Shown piece by piece: positions 24,036 to 33,472 of a DNA stretch of 64,000 nt. Numbering within the stretch: the first letter of the stretch is position 1; every line of letters begins with the position of its first letter. Where the stretch lies: NCBI RefSeq assembly GCF_004364125.1, contig NZ_SNZV01000006.1, forward strand, positions 248,001 to 312,000, in the 5' to 3' direction. Both the position numbers and the translations under genes were made by a program. The notes under the pieces were generated by a model, which was given only the letters and a program-made list of their open reading frames with translations, was not told the DNA's origin and did no database searches. The stretch is from Sphingobacterium paludis (GTDB lineage Bacteria > Bacteroidota > Bacteroidia > Sphingobacteriales > Sphingobacteriaceae).

Positions 24036-24935
24036 TCAATTGAATTTTAAATACGGTTCAATTTTACGCAAAAAAACGCTATCCAGCGTATAAATTTGCG
24101 CAAGATCTTCCAGTGATGTAAATGGGCCGTGCTGGCCTCTGTAGCGAATGATACGGCTCGCATGGCGCTTGCTAATATAGGGATGGGCGGCCAGCTCTGT
24201 TTCTGTCGCCAAATTTACAGCTAGCTGCTGAACGCCGTTGCCGCCGACGGATAGCAAGCCCTTGAGCTTCTCTAGCGTTTCGGCGGGCAATCCATAAACC
24301 TCTTGAAGCTGCTGTAAGCTATGGAAACCTCCGAGACTATTGCGGTATTTAATCATTCGGGTGGATAATACAGGACCTATGCCCGGTAGAGCGACAAGAG
24401 CAGCAGAATCCGCGCTATTGATATCGACGACCGTACGTGCTACGGTGGCTTTCGGAGGCGATGAAGAAGCTGCCGGGCGCTGTGGAGCATCCAGCACGTC
24501 AAAACGCAGAAACGGAGCTATCCGCTGGAATTCCGCCGCCGATATCGAATACATCTTCCGCACATCTTCGGCCTTATAAAAGCGTCCACCTTTACTTTCA
24601 TAATTTTTGATGACTCGAATTTGCTTATCCGAAAAACCCATCGCCCGCCATTGGGAATCAGGAAGATTATTCGGGTTAAAGGGCGTGAGCGTAAAAGATT
24701 TGCTGGCAACGTCTCGCCCTTGCTCCGGCCTTTGCAAATCTTCCGAAGGAGAGATCGACAAGCCTTGCGGATCGGCATCTACCCACGAGATTAAAGGTTC
24801 AGCTGGATTTGCATTATAAAATAAGTAACGGTAGAGAAATGGCGTATAGTAAACCAGGACAACAAGGAGTAACAAAACCAGAAAACCCCGGCGTTCATTA
24901 TGCGTTAAACGGAAGAATGCGCTTAGTTTTTTCAT
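24036..24935 (-). CDS. ComEA-like helix-hairpin-helix DNA-binding protein with membrane anchor
   Basis: 299 residues. An N-terminal transmembrane segment (about 17-35, GFLVLLLLVVLVYYTPFLY) is followed by a low-complexity linker and then HhH modules: FNPNNLPDSQWRAMGFSDKQ (about 84-103, degenerate), VDINSADSAALVALPGIGPVLSTRMI (given as DINSADSAALVALPGIG; about 167-195), and a third near AAHPYISKRHASRIIRY with FTSLEDLAQI. Family knowledge: ComEA binds incoming DNA in the periplasm; many Bacteroidota copies are longer, as here, and their role is unproven. Third gene after TolC and adaptor genes. Confidence 0.85.
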   Translation of the reverse strand: MKKLSAFFRLTHNERRGFLVLLLLVVLVYYTPFLYRYLFYNANPAEPLISWVDADPQGLSISPSEDLQRPEQGRDVASKSFTLTPFNPNNLPDSQWRAMGFSDKQIRVIKNYESKGGRFYKAEDVRKMYSISAAEFQRIAPFLRFDVLDAPQRPAASSSPPKATVARTVVDINSADSAALVALPGIGPVLSTRMIKYRNSLGGFHSLQQLQEVYGLPAETLEKLKGLLSVGGNGVQQLAVNLATETELAAHPYISKRHASRIIRYRGQHGPFTSLEDLAQIYTLDSVFLRKIEPYLKFN

Positions 24936-24962
24936 ACGTCATCATTACGCCCTGTAGGTGTA

Positions 24963-26282
24963 TCACTTCAGTTCATTTGCGGTCACTTTTTTTACTTTTG
25001 TCCCATCCTGTAAAATTTTGGAGATGGCGTTGAACGGCCTAGAAACTACCTCTTCCCCAGCTTTCAGGCCCGCTTTCACGATGATGTTACTATCATCTTG
25101 TATTCCTGTTTTTACCTCGACCATTTTCACGGTTTCTCCCTGCAAGACAAAAACGTATTCCTTTACTTCTTCCGCATTGCTGGTAGAATCTGCACCATTC
25201 TTATCGGCCCGCACAGTCACGGCTTGAATCGGTACAATAAGCCCTTTATCCGACTTCGTGTGTATCTGCACCGTGGCGGACAGGCCCGGCTTGAAAGGCG
25301 AGGCACTTTCGTTATGTTCGTTTCGCAAATCTGCGTACGATGCGGGTTCAATGCGCACCTTGACGTTAAAGTTCGTTACTTGTTCTGCCGTACTGGTCGT
25401 TGTCGCTGTCGCCCCTGTTGAGGTCGACGAGCTGGAGATCTCGGTCACTTCTCCTTTAAATTTGCGCCCCTGGAAGGCGTCCACTTCTATGCTAGCGGTG
25501 TTACCTACCCGCACCCTGTTAATGTCATTTTCGTTCACTTCCACATTCACTTCCATGGTTGCCATATTGGCGATCCGCATGATTTCGGTTCCGGCCATCT
25601 GCGCTGTTCCCACTACGCGCTCGCCCAATTCGATGGAAAGAAGCGAAATGATGCCATCTGCAGGTGCATAAATGGTCGTACGCGACAAGCTATTCCCTGC
25701 CTCTTGTAGCTGCGCTTGCGATTGGTTTACGCCAAAACGTGCAGCAACCACCTGCTGACGTTGAGACTCCAGCGTTGCACTTGCACCTTCGTAGTCAGCC
25801 CGCGCCTTATCCATCTCCGACGCCGATATCACGCGTTTATTGAACAGCTCCAAGCTTCGCTTATACGTTGCTTCGGTATTCACAAAGTTAGCTTCTTGCT
25901 GCTTGAGCACCTGCTGAGATACCGCGAGGTTGGCTTGTTGTTGGCTAACCATAGCGGCGACTTGATCGTAACCAGATTGTAACAGGTCTGGCCTCACCCG
26001 GCACAGCACCTGTCCTTTTTTCACAACATCACCTTCCCGAACATTTAACTCTATAATCTCTCCTGATACTTCCGAACTTAACTTCACTTCAAACTCGGGT
26101 TGCACCTTTCCACTTGCTGAAACGAGCTCAGATATTGTTTTTTCGACAACAGCATCTACAGCCACTGGCTGGGCAGCACCGTCGCCAAACCAACCTAACG
26201 TACTGCCCGCTATAACGATAATAAGGATCGCTACCGCAGAGAAGGTCAATAGTGTAGGAAGTTTACTTTTCTTTTTTGTCAT
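24963..26282 (-). CDS. HlyD/MacA-type periplasmic adaptor of an efflux or secretion system
   Basis: 439 residues. One N-terminal membrane anchor (about 9-32), then the barrel-sandwich halves (SGEIIELNVREGDVVKKGQVLC, given as SGEIIELNVREGDVVKKG, about 70-90; IYAPADGIISLLSIELGERV, about 195-215), a long alpha hairpin rich in Gln and Ala between them (about 100-190), and beta-barrel plus membrane-proximal domains. A Ser/Thr/Ala tract (SSSSTSTGATATTTSTAEQ, about 285-305) interrupts the beta-barrel domain. Such adaptors link an inner membrane pump to a TolC channel. The TolC gene lies 12 bases upstream, but no pump gene is in this cluster. Confidence 0.92.
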   Translation of the reverse strand: MTKKKSKLPTLLTFSAVAILIIVIAGSTLGWFGDGAAQPVAVDAVVEKTISELVSASGKVQPEFEVKLSSEVSGEIIELNVREGDVVKKGQVLCRVRPDLLQSGYDQVAAMVSQQQANLAVSQQVLKQQEANFVNTEATYKRSLELFNKRVISASEMDKARADYEGASATLESQRQQVVAARFGVNQSQAQLQEAGNSLSRTTIYAPADGIISLLSIELGERVVGTAQMAGTEIMRIANMATMEVNVEVNENDINRVRVGNTASIEVDAFQGRKFKGEVTEISSSSTSTGATATTTSTAEQVTNFNVKVRIEPASYADLRNEHNESASPFKPGLSATVQIHTKSDKGLIVPIQAVTVRADKNGADSTSNAEEVKEYVFVLQGETVKMVEVKTGIQDDSNIIVKAGLKAGEEVVSRPFNAISKILQDGTKVKKVTANELK

Positions 26283-26294
26283 GGATAATTAGGG

Positions 26295-27659
26295 TTAGAA
26301 TGTAATTGGATTGCCGATGTAATAATCAATCACTTTACCACGGAAAACCATTTCATATTTTCTGCGGATCATATCAAATTCAGCTCTGTTCATATTTGTC
26401 TGCGCCGTAAACATCTCGATAGAATTTGCCATCCCGACATCATACCGCTCCTTGATAGCCTCGAATGCCACGCGCGATGTGTTAAAGGCGACCTGCGACG
26501 TAAAATATTGCTTATTCGCAAACTTAAGATCTAAAATGGCTTGACCAATAGTCCTTTCCAGGTTTCTACGCTCGATTGCATCCGCTGTTTGCGCCTGCAG
26601 ATAGCTCAGTTTCGCTCGGTTTATGTCGGCTTTAATTCTACCATTATTAAATATGGGTACGGTCAGGCCTATTCCCCCACGAAAAGATTTATTTGCATCC
26701 ACTTGGTCGAAAAAAGGCCTTAAAACGAATGTTCCAGGCAACTCTCCAGCCGTAAGTGCCCGCGATGAATAATTTGTTCCGTAGGAGCCAGATAAACTTA
26801 ACGTGGGGTAATATCCTCCTTTAGCGATATCGATATTTTTCTTTGCCAAGGCAATGTTGTAGCCAGCTTGTTCAATGTTTGGTTGTGTCTTTAGCGCCTT
26901 TTGAAATACATCGTCGAAGGATAATACCGCGTATTCAGCCATGATTTCGGCAATATTGGGCTTTTCTAGTTCAAATGTGGTATCGGGCGACATCTCCATC
27001 AGTTGCTTGAGATTGAGCATCGAAAGCTCATAGGCATTTTCGGATGTCATGATACTCAGTTCATCTGTAGCCACTTGGTTTTCAGACTGTGATATATCAG
27101 CTATCGTTTTGTTTCCCACTGCAAACTGGATACTGTCTTGTCTCAATTGTTCACTGGACAAGCGTACCTGCTGTTTTGCTGCTTCATAAAGCTCATGGTT
27201 CGTAATAGCTTCCAAATAATTAGTGATCACAGATAGTGTCAGGTCGTTTTTCACTTTATCTACCTCGGAGGCATCGATAGCCAGCTGAATTTTGTTAGCC
27301 CGTATCTGGTTCACTTTTTGAAAACCTCTGAAAATCTCTACGCTAGAAATAACTTGCGCATTCGCATAGCTTGTCCACGCGTCGCCCTGAATCAACTGCC
27401 CGGATGTTTGGTCAAAAGTTAATCCATATATATTGGTATTATCAGCACCAAAAGATAGACTCGGATAAAGCTCTTTTTTCGATTGTATTAAATTCTGTTC
27501 GCTGATATCATAACCGAATTGCGCTTGGCGAATCTGCATATTACGCTCGAGCATAGTCTGGATAGCCTGTTGCAAGCTCACTTGCGCGCGAACGCTTAGC
27601 GCCCCGTTACAGAACAGAATCAGCCAAAGAAAGATAGCGGATGATAATTTTCGTATCAT
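26295..27659 (-). CDS. TolC-family outer membrane efflux protein
   Basis: 454 residues from the Met at 27657-27659 (MIRKLSSAIFLWLILFCNG gives a normal signal peptide cut near VRAQ); the longer open frame upstream has no family support. TolC repeats: SLQQAIQTMLERNMQIRQAQ at the N-terminus of the mature protein, and the second repeat around DVFQKALKTQPNIEQAGYNI. The Gln/Asn/Ala-rich coiled-coil segments form the periplasmic tunnel. First gene of a TolC-adaptor-ComEA-apt transcript; divergent from the deacetylase gene. Confidence 0.93.
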   Translation of the reverse strand: MIRKLSSAIFLWLILFCNGALSVRAQVSLQQAIQTMLERNMQIRQAQFGYDISEQNLIQSKKELYPSLSFGADNTNIYGLTFDQTSGQLIQGDAWTSYANAQVISSVEIFRGFQKVNQIRANKIQLAIDASEVDKVKNDLTLSVITNYLEAITNHELYEAAKQQVRLSSEQLRQDSIQFAVGNKTIADISQSENQVATDELSIMTSENAYELSMLNLKQLMEMSPDTTFELEKPNIAEIMAEYAVLSFDDVFQKALKTQPNIEQAGYNIALAKKNIDIAKGGYYPTLSLSGSYGTNYSSRALTAGELPGTFVLRPFFDQVDANKSFRGGIGLTVPIFNNGRIKADINRAKLSYLQAQTADAIERRNLERTIGQAILDLKFANKQYFTSQVAFNTSRVAFEAIKERYDVGMANSIEMFTAQTNMNRAEFDMIRRKYEMVFRGKVIDYYIGNPITF

Positions 27660-27685
27660 TTCGTAATTTAAGTGTAAATGATTCC

Positions 27686-27693
27686 TAAATTTG
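27686..27693 (+). promoter_or_regulatory. deacetylase promoter, -7 element TAAATTTG
   Basis: Exact TAnnTTTG, 24 bases before the ATG at 27718. An in-frame TTG at 27691 falls inside it and is ruled out as a start. Confidence 0.6.
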
Positions 27694-27717
27694 GTACAAA
27701 AATCTGAGATTATCAAT

Positions 27718-28332
27718 ATGTATTTTGTCAATGCACCGTTTTTTTTGCGCTGGTTTTATCCTCAAGTGACCTTCAACAGGTCTCGAAAGGAAAAGAAAAT
27801 ATACCTGACGTTTGATGACGGACCCATTCCAGAAGTCACACCATTTATTTTGGACACGCTCAAAAAGCACAACATTAAAGCAACTTTTTTCTGTGTGGGC
27901 GAAAACATCATAAAACATCGCGATATTTTTGAACGACTACTTGCGGAGGGACATGCTATTGGAAATCACACACACAATCATTTAAAAGGTTGGGAAACAG
28001 AAGAAGAGCATTACTTACGGAATGTGGAACAGTGCCAACAGCTAACGAAAGCATCGCTATTTCGCCCTCCCTATGCACGGGCCAAAAAATCGCAACTCAA
28101 GCAGCTTTATCCAAAATTTGAAGTGGTGTTTTGGGATGTACTCTCGGGTGATTTTGACCAAACATTGCCTCCTGAAAAATGTTATCAAAACGTTGTTCGA
28201 CATAGCAAAAATGGATCAATAATTGTTTTTCACGACAACCTCAAAGCCATCCCGCGTGTCACCTATGCACTCCCCCGGGTGATCGAATATTTACTGAAGA
28301 AGGGGTTTTCTTTTGAAAAACTGACCGCATAG
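27718..28332 (+). CDS. polysaccharide deacetylase (NodB/CE4 family)
   Basis: 204 residues. The NodB motifs are in order: TFDDGP (catalytic Asp and metal Asp), HTHNH (metal His), RPPYAR, the DVLSGDFDQ segment and FHDN with the catalytic His near the C-terminus. CE4 enzymes remove N- or O-acetyl groups from glycans such as peptidoglycan or exopolysaccharide. No classical signal peptide is visible, although residues 1-12 (MYFVNAPFFLRW) are hydrophobic. The ATG at 27718 is preferred because the promoter lies over the upstream TTG. Confidence 0.93.
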   Translation: MYFVNAPFFLRWFYPQVTFNRSRKEKKIYLTFDDGPIPEVTPFILDTLKKHNIKATFFCVGENIIKHRDIFERLLAEGHAIGNHTHNHLKGWETEEEHYLRNVEQCQQLTKASLFRPPYARAKKSQLKQLYPKFEVVFWDVLSGDFDQTLPPEKCYQNVVRHSKNGSIIVFHDNLKAIPRVTYALPRVIEYLLKKGFSFEKLTA

Positions 28333-28343
28333 CAGCAGCACGT

Positions 28344-29144
28344 CTAATCCTCTGGAAGTATGCCCACGGGTATGCGAAGACCAAATTCTTTCACGGAAGC
28401 AACGGAAAAATAGCCAAGCGCATTATTCGAGATGTTGGATGTGGGGTTTCCCGGGGCCGCAGTTCCAGGGTTCGTAGACTGAAATTCGTTCCAATATTCA
28501 TACACCCTCCTATCCACGCAATACCGGCGCACCACGATGCTATCGCCGGGAGCCATATCTGTATTCAGATCGGATACTTGGTGGGTTACGTAAAGTCCAT
28601 CGTTAAATTTATCGCTGAAGGTACTTGCAAAGCGAAAAGCGGCATTATTGATGGACAGGTCATACTTGTAATAATTTGCCACATTGGCGGGATCCTGAAA
28701 CTTAAAGGTTGCAAAATAATAGTTATCGCCAAAAACCGTTTCTTCCAATACGCCTACCGAATCAACCTCAACATAAGGAGGCATCACGCACGAGGCTTCA
28801 TACCGCTCCCCTTCCACATCCACCAGGAGATCATAACTGCGGCTGGCCACAGGTCGAAAGCTTCGGTTTACATAGTACCCATTTTCCTCATAGCTGAATT
28901 CGAATACCCGCCCCCGGTTATCGGTAATACGTACTGCGGCGCCCTCTACGGGCCGGGAGTTAATGGATTCGGTAAATGCCACTGTTTTTGATACCCGAAT
29001 ACGCTGCTCAGCTCCCAAGTCGGATATTTGCGCCTCAATCACCACCCGTGGATCGGCCTCGTTAAGATCAATATCAATAACCTCCTCGCAAGAGGCGAAG
29101 AGGGTGCAAAGGGCTATTATATAGCGATAAAGGTATATTTTCAT
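28344..29144 (-). CDS. DUF4249 lipoprotein, partner of a TonB receptor
   Basis: 266 residues. Signal with lipobox: MKIYLYRYIIALCTLFASCE (Cys19). The body starts EEVIDIDLNEADPRVVIEAQ, the hallmark of DUF4249, followed by beta-rich repeats. In Bacteroidota such lipoproteins are typically encoded directly after a CarboxypepD-regulatory TonB receptor, as here (11-base gap), and probably form a surface-exposed lid or binding partner. Function and ligand unknown. It converges on the deacetylase gene. Confidence 0.88.
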   Translation of the reverse strand: MKIYLYRYIIALCTLFASCEEVIDIDLNEADPRVVIEAQISDLGAEQRIRVSKTVAFTESINSRPVEGAAVRITDNRGRVFEFSYEENGYYVNRSFRPVASRSYDLLVDVEGERYEASCVMPPYVEVDSVGVLEETVFGDNYYFATFKFQDPANVANYYKYDLSINNAAFRFASTFSDKFNDGLYVTHQVSDLNTDMAPGDSIVVRRYCVDRRVYEYWNEFQSTNPGTAAPGNPTSNISNNALGYFSVASVKEFGLRIPVGILPED

Positions 29145-29155
29145 CTTTTCTTGAT

Positions 29156-31471
29156 CTAAAATTTAAAGTTCCACGTAACCGACGGGATAATTCCAAAAAG
29201 TGCAACTTGATAGGCCTCGGTTGCGTTGGGCGTTGTTTCACTATCTCGGAAGTCAATGATGTAGGCATTACGTCGGTTGTAGGCATTGTAAACACCGAAG
29301 GTCCAGCTCGAATTAAATCGCTTATGCGTTTTGTTCGGTTCGTATGTAGCCGATAGATCTAGGCGATGATAGTTCGGCATACGATAGCCGTTACGTTCCG
29401 TGTAATAAAACATGGATTTTCCATCCACCTCATACTTGCCACTTGGAAAAGTAACCGCATTTCCGGTATTGAAAACAAATGTGGCACCTAAGGTCCAGCT
29501 TTTCGATAATTCATACATCCCAACAACCGATAAGTCATGCGTGCGGTCTTGCCGTGCGCTAAACCAATTGCCATTATCGATCTCTGCAAATTTGCGTTCG
29601 CTTTTTGCTAGGGTGTAGCTGATCCAACCATTCAGCTTGCCTACATTCTTCCGAAAATACCACTCGAGTCCATACGCGCGACCAATCCCAAAGAGCAACT
29701 CGCCTTCTAATAAACGGTTTGCCTGCAAATCTGCACCATTTCTAAAATCGATTTGATTTTGCATGTATTTGTAGTACGCTTCCATCGAAAACTCGTAGCC
29801 ATTATCCAAGAAATTCCGAAAATAACCTACCGCCGCCTGATTGGCAATTTGAGGTTTTATATTCAAGCTACTTACCACGTATTGATCCGTCGGCAAGCTC
29901 GATGTCGTGTTAGTAAGCTGGTGTAGGTTTTGTGCTATACGGTTATACGATGCCTTCACGCTGCTTCGCTCATCAAGCAGGAAACTCGCAGAGAGCCGCG
30001 GTTCAATATTGAGGTAGTGTTTCACGACCTGATTGCCATATTCCGCCTCACCGGTAGATTCCCCATCGGTATCAAAATCGTAAAACGTTCCAGGCCCCAT
30101 AACCATGAAGTCGTTTAACCGGACACCATAGATCAACGATAGACGGTCGGAAGGTTTCCATTCGTGGGACACATATCCGGAGATATCAATGCCCTGCCGC
30201 GTATCAACGACTATAGAATTGACATTCGAGCTTTCCGACGCATTTAACGCTGCCGGATGAATCGATTGCCGCAGCACATTAAGACCAAAACGCAAGGTGC
30301 TATTTGATCGTGCGTAATAAGAAAAATCTTGTTTAAGGTCAAAATTGCGAATCTTGGAAGCAATGCTAAAATCCGTATCATCGCTAGATACATTAACGTT
30401 GTAAGTAAAGTCACTGTAGATTAACGAGGTATTACTAAATAGTTTATCGTTAAAGATATGGTTCCAGCGCACAGTAGCGGTAGTATTCCCCCAATCAAAA
30501 CTAAACAGATCCGAGTAACCAAGATCATCCTTTCCGAAATAACCAGAAAGGTATAAGGTGTTGCGATCGTTCAACTTAAAATTGAGCTTGGCGTTTAAAT
30601 CATAAAAGTAGAGCTTACTTTGCTTGACATCCTCGTCATTCGATAATTTAAGAAACATGTCGGCATACGTTCTTCTTCCGCTAAGCATGAAGGAGCTTTT
30701 GTCTTTCACGATGGGGGCTTCTACTTTTAGCCGGGAAGCAATTAGGCCAATGCCGCCCTCCGTGGAGAATCGCTTTTGATTTCCATCCATCATAGAAATA
30801 TCCAATACCGAAGAGATGCGTCCCCCATATTGCGCGGGAATACCGCCCTTGTACAATTGGACATCCTTGATAGCATCAGAATTGAAGGTCGAGAAAAAGC
30901 CTAACAAGTGCGATGCGTTATACACGGTAGCTTCATCGAGCAGAATAAGGTTTTGATCAGATCCACCTCCTCGGACGTAAAAGTTAGACGTACCCTCGCC
31001 ACCACTTTGTACGCCCGGTAACAGCTGTATGGTTTTCAGTAAGTCTTTCTCCCCGAATAGCACGGGGACATTTTTTATTTCCTCCATGGTCATGTTAAAC
31101 GCACCCATCTGTGCATCGCGCACGTTACCATCTTTTCGCTTTGCTGAAACCACCACTTCGTCCAGTACGTTATCAAGGGGGGTAAGTTCGGCATTGAGGC
31201 GCTTACTACTAGACAGATCCAGCTCTTCGACGCGCGTCTTATAGCCCACATAGCTTAGCAATAGCCGATGTTTACCCGCTGGTAACGTTAAGGAGTAAAA
31301 TCCGTACGCATTCGTACTTGTTGCCGGTTCGCCGTTTTCTACGGAAACAACCGCTCCTATCAAGGTCTCGCCGGTATTGCTATCACGCAGCACACCACTC
31401 ACGACAAATTGCTGTGCGAAAACCTGCATGCTGCACAGGAGCCCCATCGCAGCTAGAACTATTTTGATCAT
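29156..31471 (-). CDS. TonB-dependent receptor with carboxypeptidase-regulatory-like domain
   Basis: 771 residues from the ATG at 31469-31471; an in-frame TTG three codons upstream is possible. Signal peptide MIKIVLAAMGLLCSMQVFAQ, then the beta-sandwich (VSGVLRDSNTGETLIGAVVS, about 22-100), TonB box-like VLDEVVVSAKR (about 107), plug with NVPVLFGEKDLLKTIQLLPG and YVRGGGSDQNLILLDEATVY, and a beta-barrel ending in ..SVTWNFKF with the terminal Phe needed for Bam insertion. It imports an unknown ligand across the outer membrane. It is 10 bases behind the esterase gene and followed by DUF4249: one operon. Confidence 0.93.
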   Translation of the reverse strand: MIKIVLAAMGLLCSMQVFAQQFVVSGVLRDSNTGETLIGAVVSVENGEPATSTNAYGFYSLTLPAGKHRLLLSYVGYKTRVEELDLSSSKRLNAELTPLDNVLDEVVVSAKRKDGNVRDAQMGAFNMTMEEIKNVPVLFGEKDLLKTIQLLPGVQSGGEGTSNFYVRGGGSDQNLILLDEATVYNASHLLGFFSTFNSDAIKDVQLYKGGIPAQYGGRISSVLDISMMDGNQKRFSTEGGIGLIASRLKVEAPIVKDKSSFMLSGRRTYADMFLKLSNDEDVKQSKLYFYDLNAKLNFKLNDRNTLYLSGYFGKDDLGYSDLFSFDWGNTTATVRWNHIFNDKLFSNTSLIYSDFTYNVNVSSDDTDFSIASKIRNFDLKQDFSYYARSNSTLRFGLNVLRQSIHPAALNASESSNVNSIVVDTRQGIDISGYVSHEWKPSDRLSLIYGVRLNDFMVMGPGTFYDFDTDGESTGEAEYGNQVVKHYLNIEPRLSASFLLDERSSVKASYNRIAQNLHQLTNTTSSLPTDQYVVSSLNIKPQIANQAAVGYFRNFLDNGYEFSMEAYYKYMQNQIDFRNGADLQANRLLEGELLFGIGRAYGLEWYFRKNVGKLNGWISYTLAKSERKFAEIDNGNWFSARQDRTHDLSVVGMYELSKSWTLGATFVFNTGNAVTFPSGKYEVDGKSMFYYTERNGYRMPNYHRLDLSATYEPNKTHKRFNSSWTFGVYNAYNRRNAYIIDFRDSETTPNATEAYQVALFGIIPSVTWNFKF

Positions 31472-31481
31472 CCCTCCCAAC

Positions 31482-32294
31482 TTATTTTGTCTTAGATGTA
31501 GCTTGAAAACACTGATTAAAAAAGGCCATCTGGTAATCTATAGATCGCGACCAATACTTCCAGTCGTGCTTACCCGGTAGCGTCAGGTAGTGATGGGGTA
31601 CATTCAGGTAACTTAACTTTTCATGCAGCTTGTTATTCACGCCAAAGAAAAAATCTTCTGTACCACAATCAATAAACAGCTGTAGATTGCCGGGTTCGAT
31701 AAGGTTGGTTAATTCCATGACGGTATGTTCATTCCACGCTTTTTCATGATCATGATAAGCCCCGATGCGCCCCTTAATATTCCAGTTATTGGGGAACGGC
31801 CGAATGTCTACACCGCCCGATGTACTTCCTGCAAACGCAAAAAGATCCTGATGCCGAAAAGCAAGATAAAGTGCACCATGCCCGCCCATACTCAAGCCGG
31901 TAATTCCGCGATTTGTTCGTTCGCTCGCTATACCATATTTGGCTTCTACAAACGGAATCAACTCGGTGGTAATAAACGTTTCGTATTGATACTCTTTATC
32001 CGCCGTGTCCCAGTACCAGCTGTCGAAGCCGCCGTCTGGACAAACCACTACATAGCCATAACGATCTACCAAATCCTTAATATGCGGCACATTGTTGACC
32101 CAGTTTGCGTAGTTTCCGGAATAGCCATGCAGCAGATATAAAGTCGAGGTCGGCTTATTGCCTTCCGGCAGGATCACCACCGTTTTAATGTTCTTGTCCA
32201 TCCGTTTGCTAAATACGGATAACGTATCGACCTGCGCAGCATCAAGCGTTGAGCAGATGAAGAAGGTTGCGACTAGGAAAAGAATAGACTTCAT
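31482..32294 (-). CDS. exported esterase D-like alpha/beta hydrolase
   Basis: 270 residues. Signal peptide MKSILFLVATFFICSTLDAA. The fold is that of esterase D/tributyrin esterase-type hydrolases: oxyanion motif LYLLHGYSGNYANW, nucleophile Ser in GLSMGGHGALY (about 135), Asp in FIDCGTEDFF and His in LPGKHDWKYW. Relatives hydrolyse acetyl, feruloyl or siderophore ester bonds. Since the next gene encodes a TonB receptor, it may process a ligand before or after uptake; this is inference. Confidence 0.88.
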   Translation of the reverse strand: MKSILFLVATFFICSTLDAAQVDTLSVFSKRMDKNIKTVVILPEGNKPTSTLYLLHGYSGNYANWVNNVPHIKDLVDRYGYVVVCPDGGFDSWYWDTADKEYQYETFITTELIPFVEAKYGIASERTNRGITGLSMGGHGALYLAFRHQDLFAFAGSTSGGVDIRPFPNNWNIKGRIGAYHDHEKAWNEHTVMELTNLIEPGNLQLFIDCGTEDFFFGVNNKLHEKLSYLNVPHHYLTLPGKHDWKYWSRSIDYQMAFFNQCFQATSKTK

Positions 32295-32320
32295 AAGTAC
32301 GATTTAAGTGTGAGTAACAT

Positions 32321-33208
32321 TTAGTGTAACGAGGGTGAGGTCTGCATTTGATAGCGGTATAGGTATGCTTCTAGCCCAAGCGGGCGCTCGCTAACCGTGT
32401 AGAAAACGTAATCGTTGGCGCCAAAGCATATGGCCTCTCCTTGGGGCTCGGGCCGATAATATAGCGAGCGAGGTGGCTGAACGAGAGTTTCGTGAATAGA
32501 CATGCCTTTTGTTCGTTGCCAAAGAAACACCTGCCCGATATTTTTAATAATAATATGGCTCCCATCCGTTGATATATCGGCCGCCGTAATAAACGTCATG
32601 GGTAGGGTTAAGCTGCGCTTCAAGCTTAGGCTGCTACCCGAGGGTGCATGTTGAAAATCGATCGGGTAAACGCCTACCCGCAGGTCGCGCTTAGCGATCA
32701 AGTACGCTTTCTTATCCGTTGGATCCACAAACAATGCTTCGGCGTCACGGGCCTTATCTTCGTACCGCATGTTTATGCGCTTGATTGCCTGTTGCGGAAT
32801 AGTGACATAGGCCTCGCCCTCACGGCATGCCGGCTCTTCGAAATGATACAGTTGGATGTCTTGGCGTACCCCGCGATTGTCGCCGATATCAGCGAGCAAC
32901 AAGTACGATTTTCCATCCTGCTCATACCAGGCGATATCTTCCACATCGACAGCATCTACACCTTCCAACGAAACTATACAACGCAACTTGGCTTGGCTAT
33001 CGATCAAAAAAATGCGAGCACTATCACCGCTGTCATTATGTGTCCAGAACATATTCGGCATTTTTCGAGAGGCGACAATACCGGATAATTCATTCAATCT
33101 ACTGTCTTTAATCTTTCCTAAAACCTCCCGATGTACCATCTGATCCTGTCCCAGAACAGACAACGTAATGATGCAAAAGAAAACGATGCTCAAAAAACGA
33201 TTAATCAT
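32321..33208 (-). CDS. secreted protein of unknown function, probable beta-propeller
   Basis: 295 residues from the Met at 33206-33208, preferred because MINRFLSIVFFCIITLSVLG is a signal peptide; an upstream Met at 33244 adds 12 residues. The mature protein has repeated strands with Asp/Gly turns (ELSGIVASRKMPNMFWTHND; VEDIAWYEQDGKSYLLLADI; DAEALFVDPTDKKAYLIAKR), reminiscent of six- or seven-bladed propellers and of phytase-like esterase domains. I cannot name the family with certainty. First gene of the four-gene run ending in DUF4249. Confidence 0.65.
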   Translation of the reverse strand: MINRFLSIVFFCIITLSVLGQDQMVHREVLGKIKDSRLNELSGIVASRKMPNMFWTHNDSGDSARIFLIDSQAKLRCIVSLEGVDAVDVEDIAWYEQDGKSYLLLADIGDNRGVRQDIQLYHFEEPACREGEAYVTIPQQAIKRINMRYEDKARDAEALFVDPTDKKAYLIAKRDLRVGVYPIDFQHAPSGSSLSLKRSLTLPMTFITAADISTDGSHIIIKNIGQVFLWQRTKGMSIHETLVQPPRSLYYRPEPQGEAICFGANDYVFYTVSERPLGLEAYLYRYQMQTSPSLH

Positions 33209-33472
33209 GCGATGAAGATAATTAAAAACTCTCGGAGTTCGCATGTAAGAGCTGACCTTGTTTGAAAAATTTAGGAAAGAGATGTTAAAAGGTAATAGGG
33301 TATTAACGTAAACGTAACAAAGGTTTGTATCGTAAACGCATTGAGCATTCGCTTACCGAGAAAAATGGCTCTTTTGCCGATGGATAGGGATTACTGGCCT
33401 AAAGAGACTTTATATGCACCCTCCATCCCTATAACTTCACGTCTAAAATAAACAGCACATATTCATCACATC

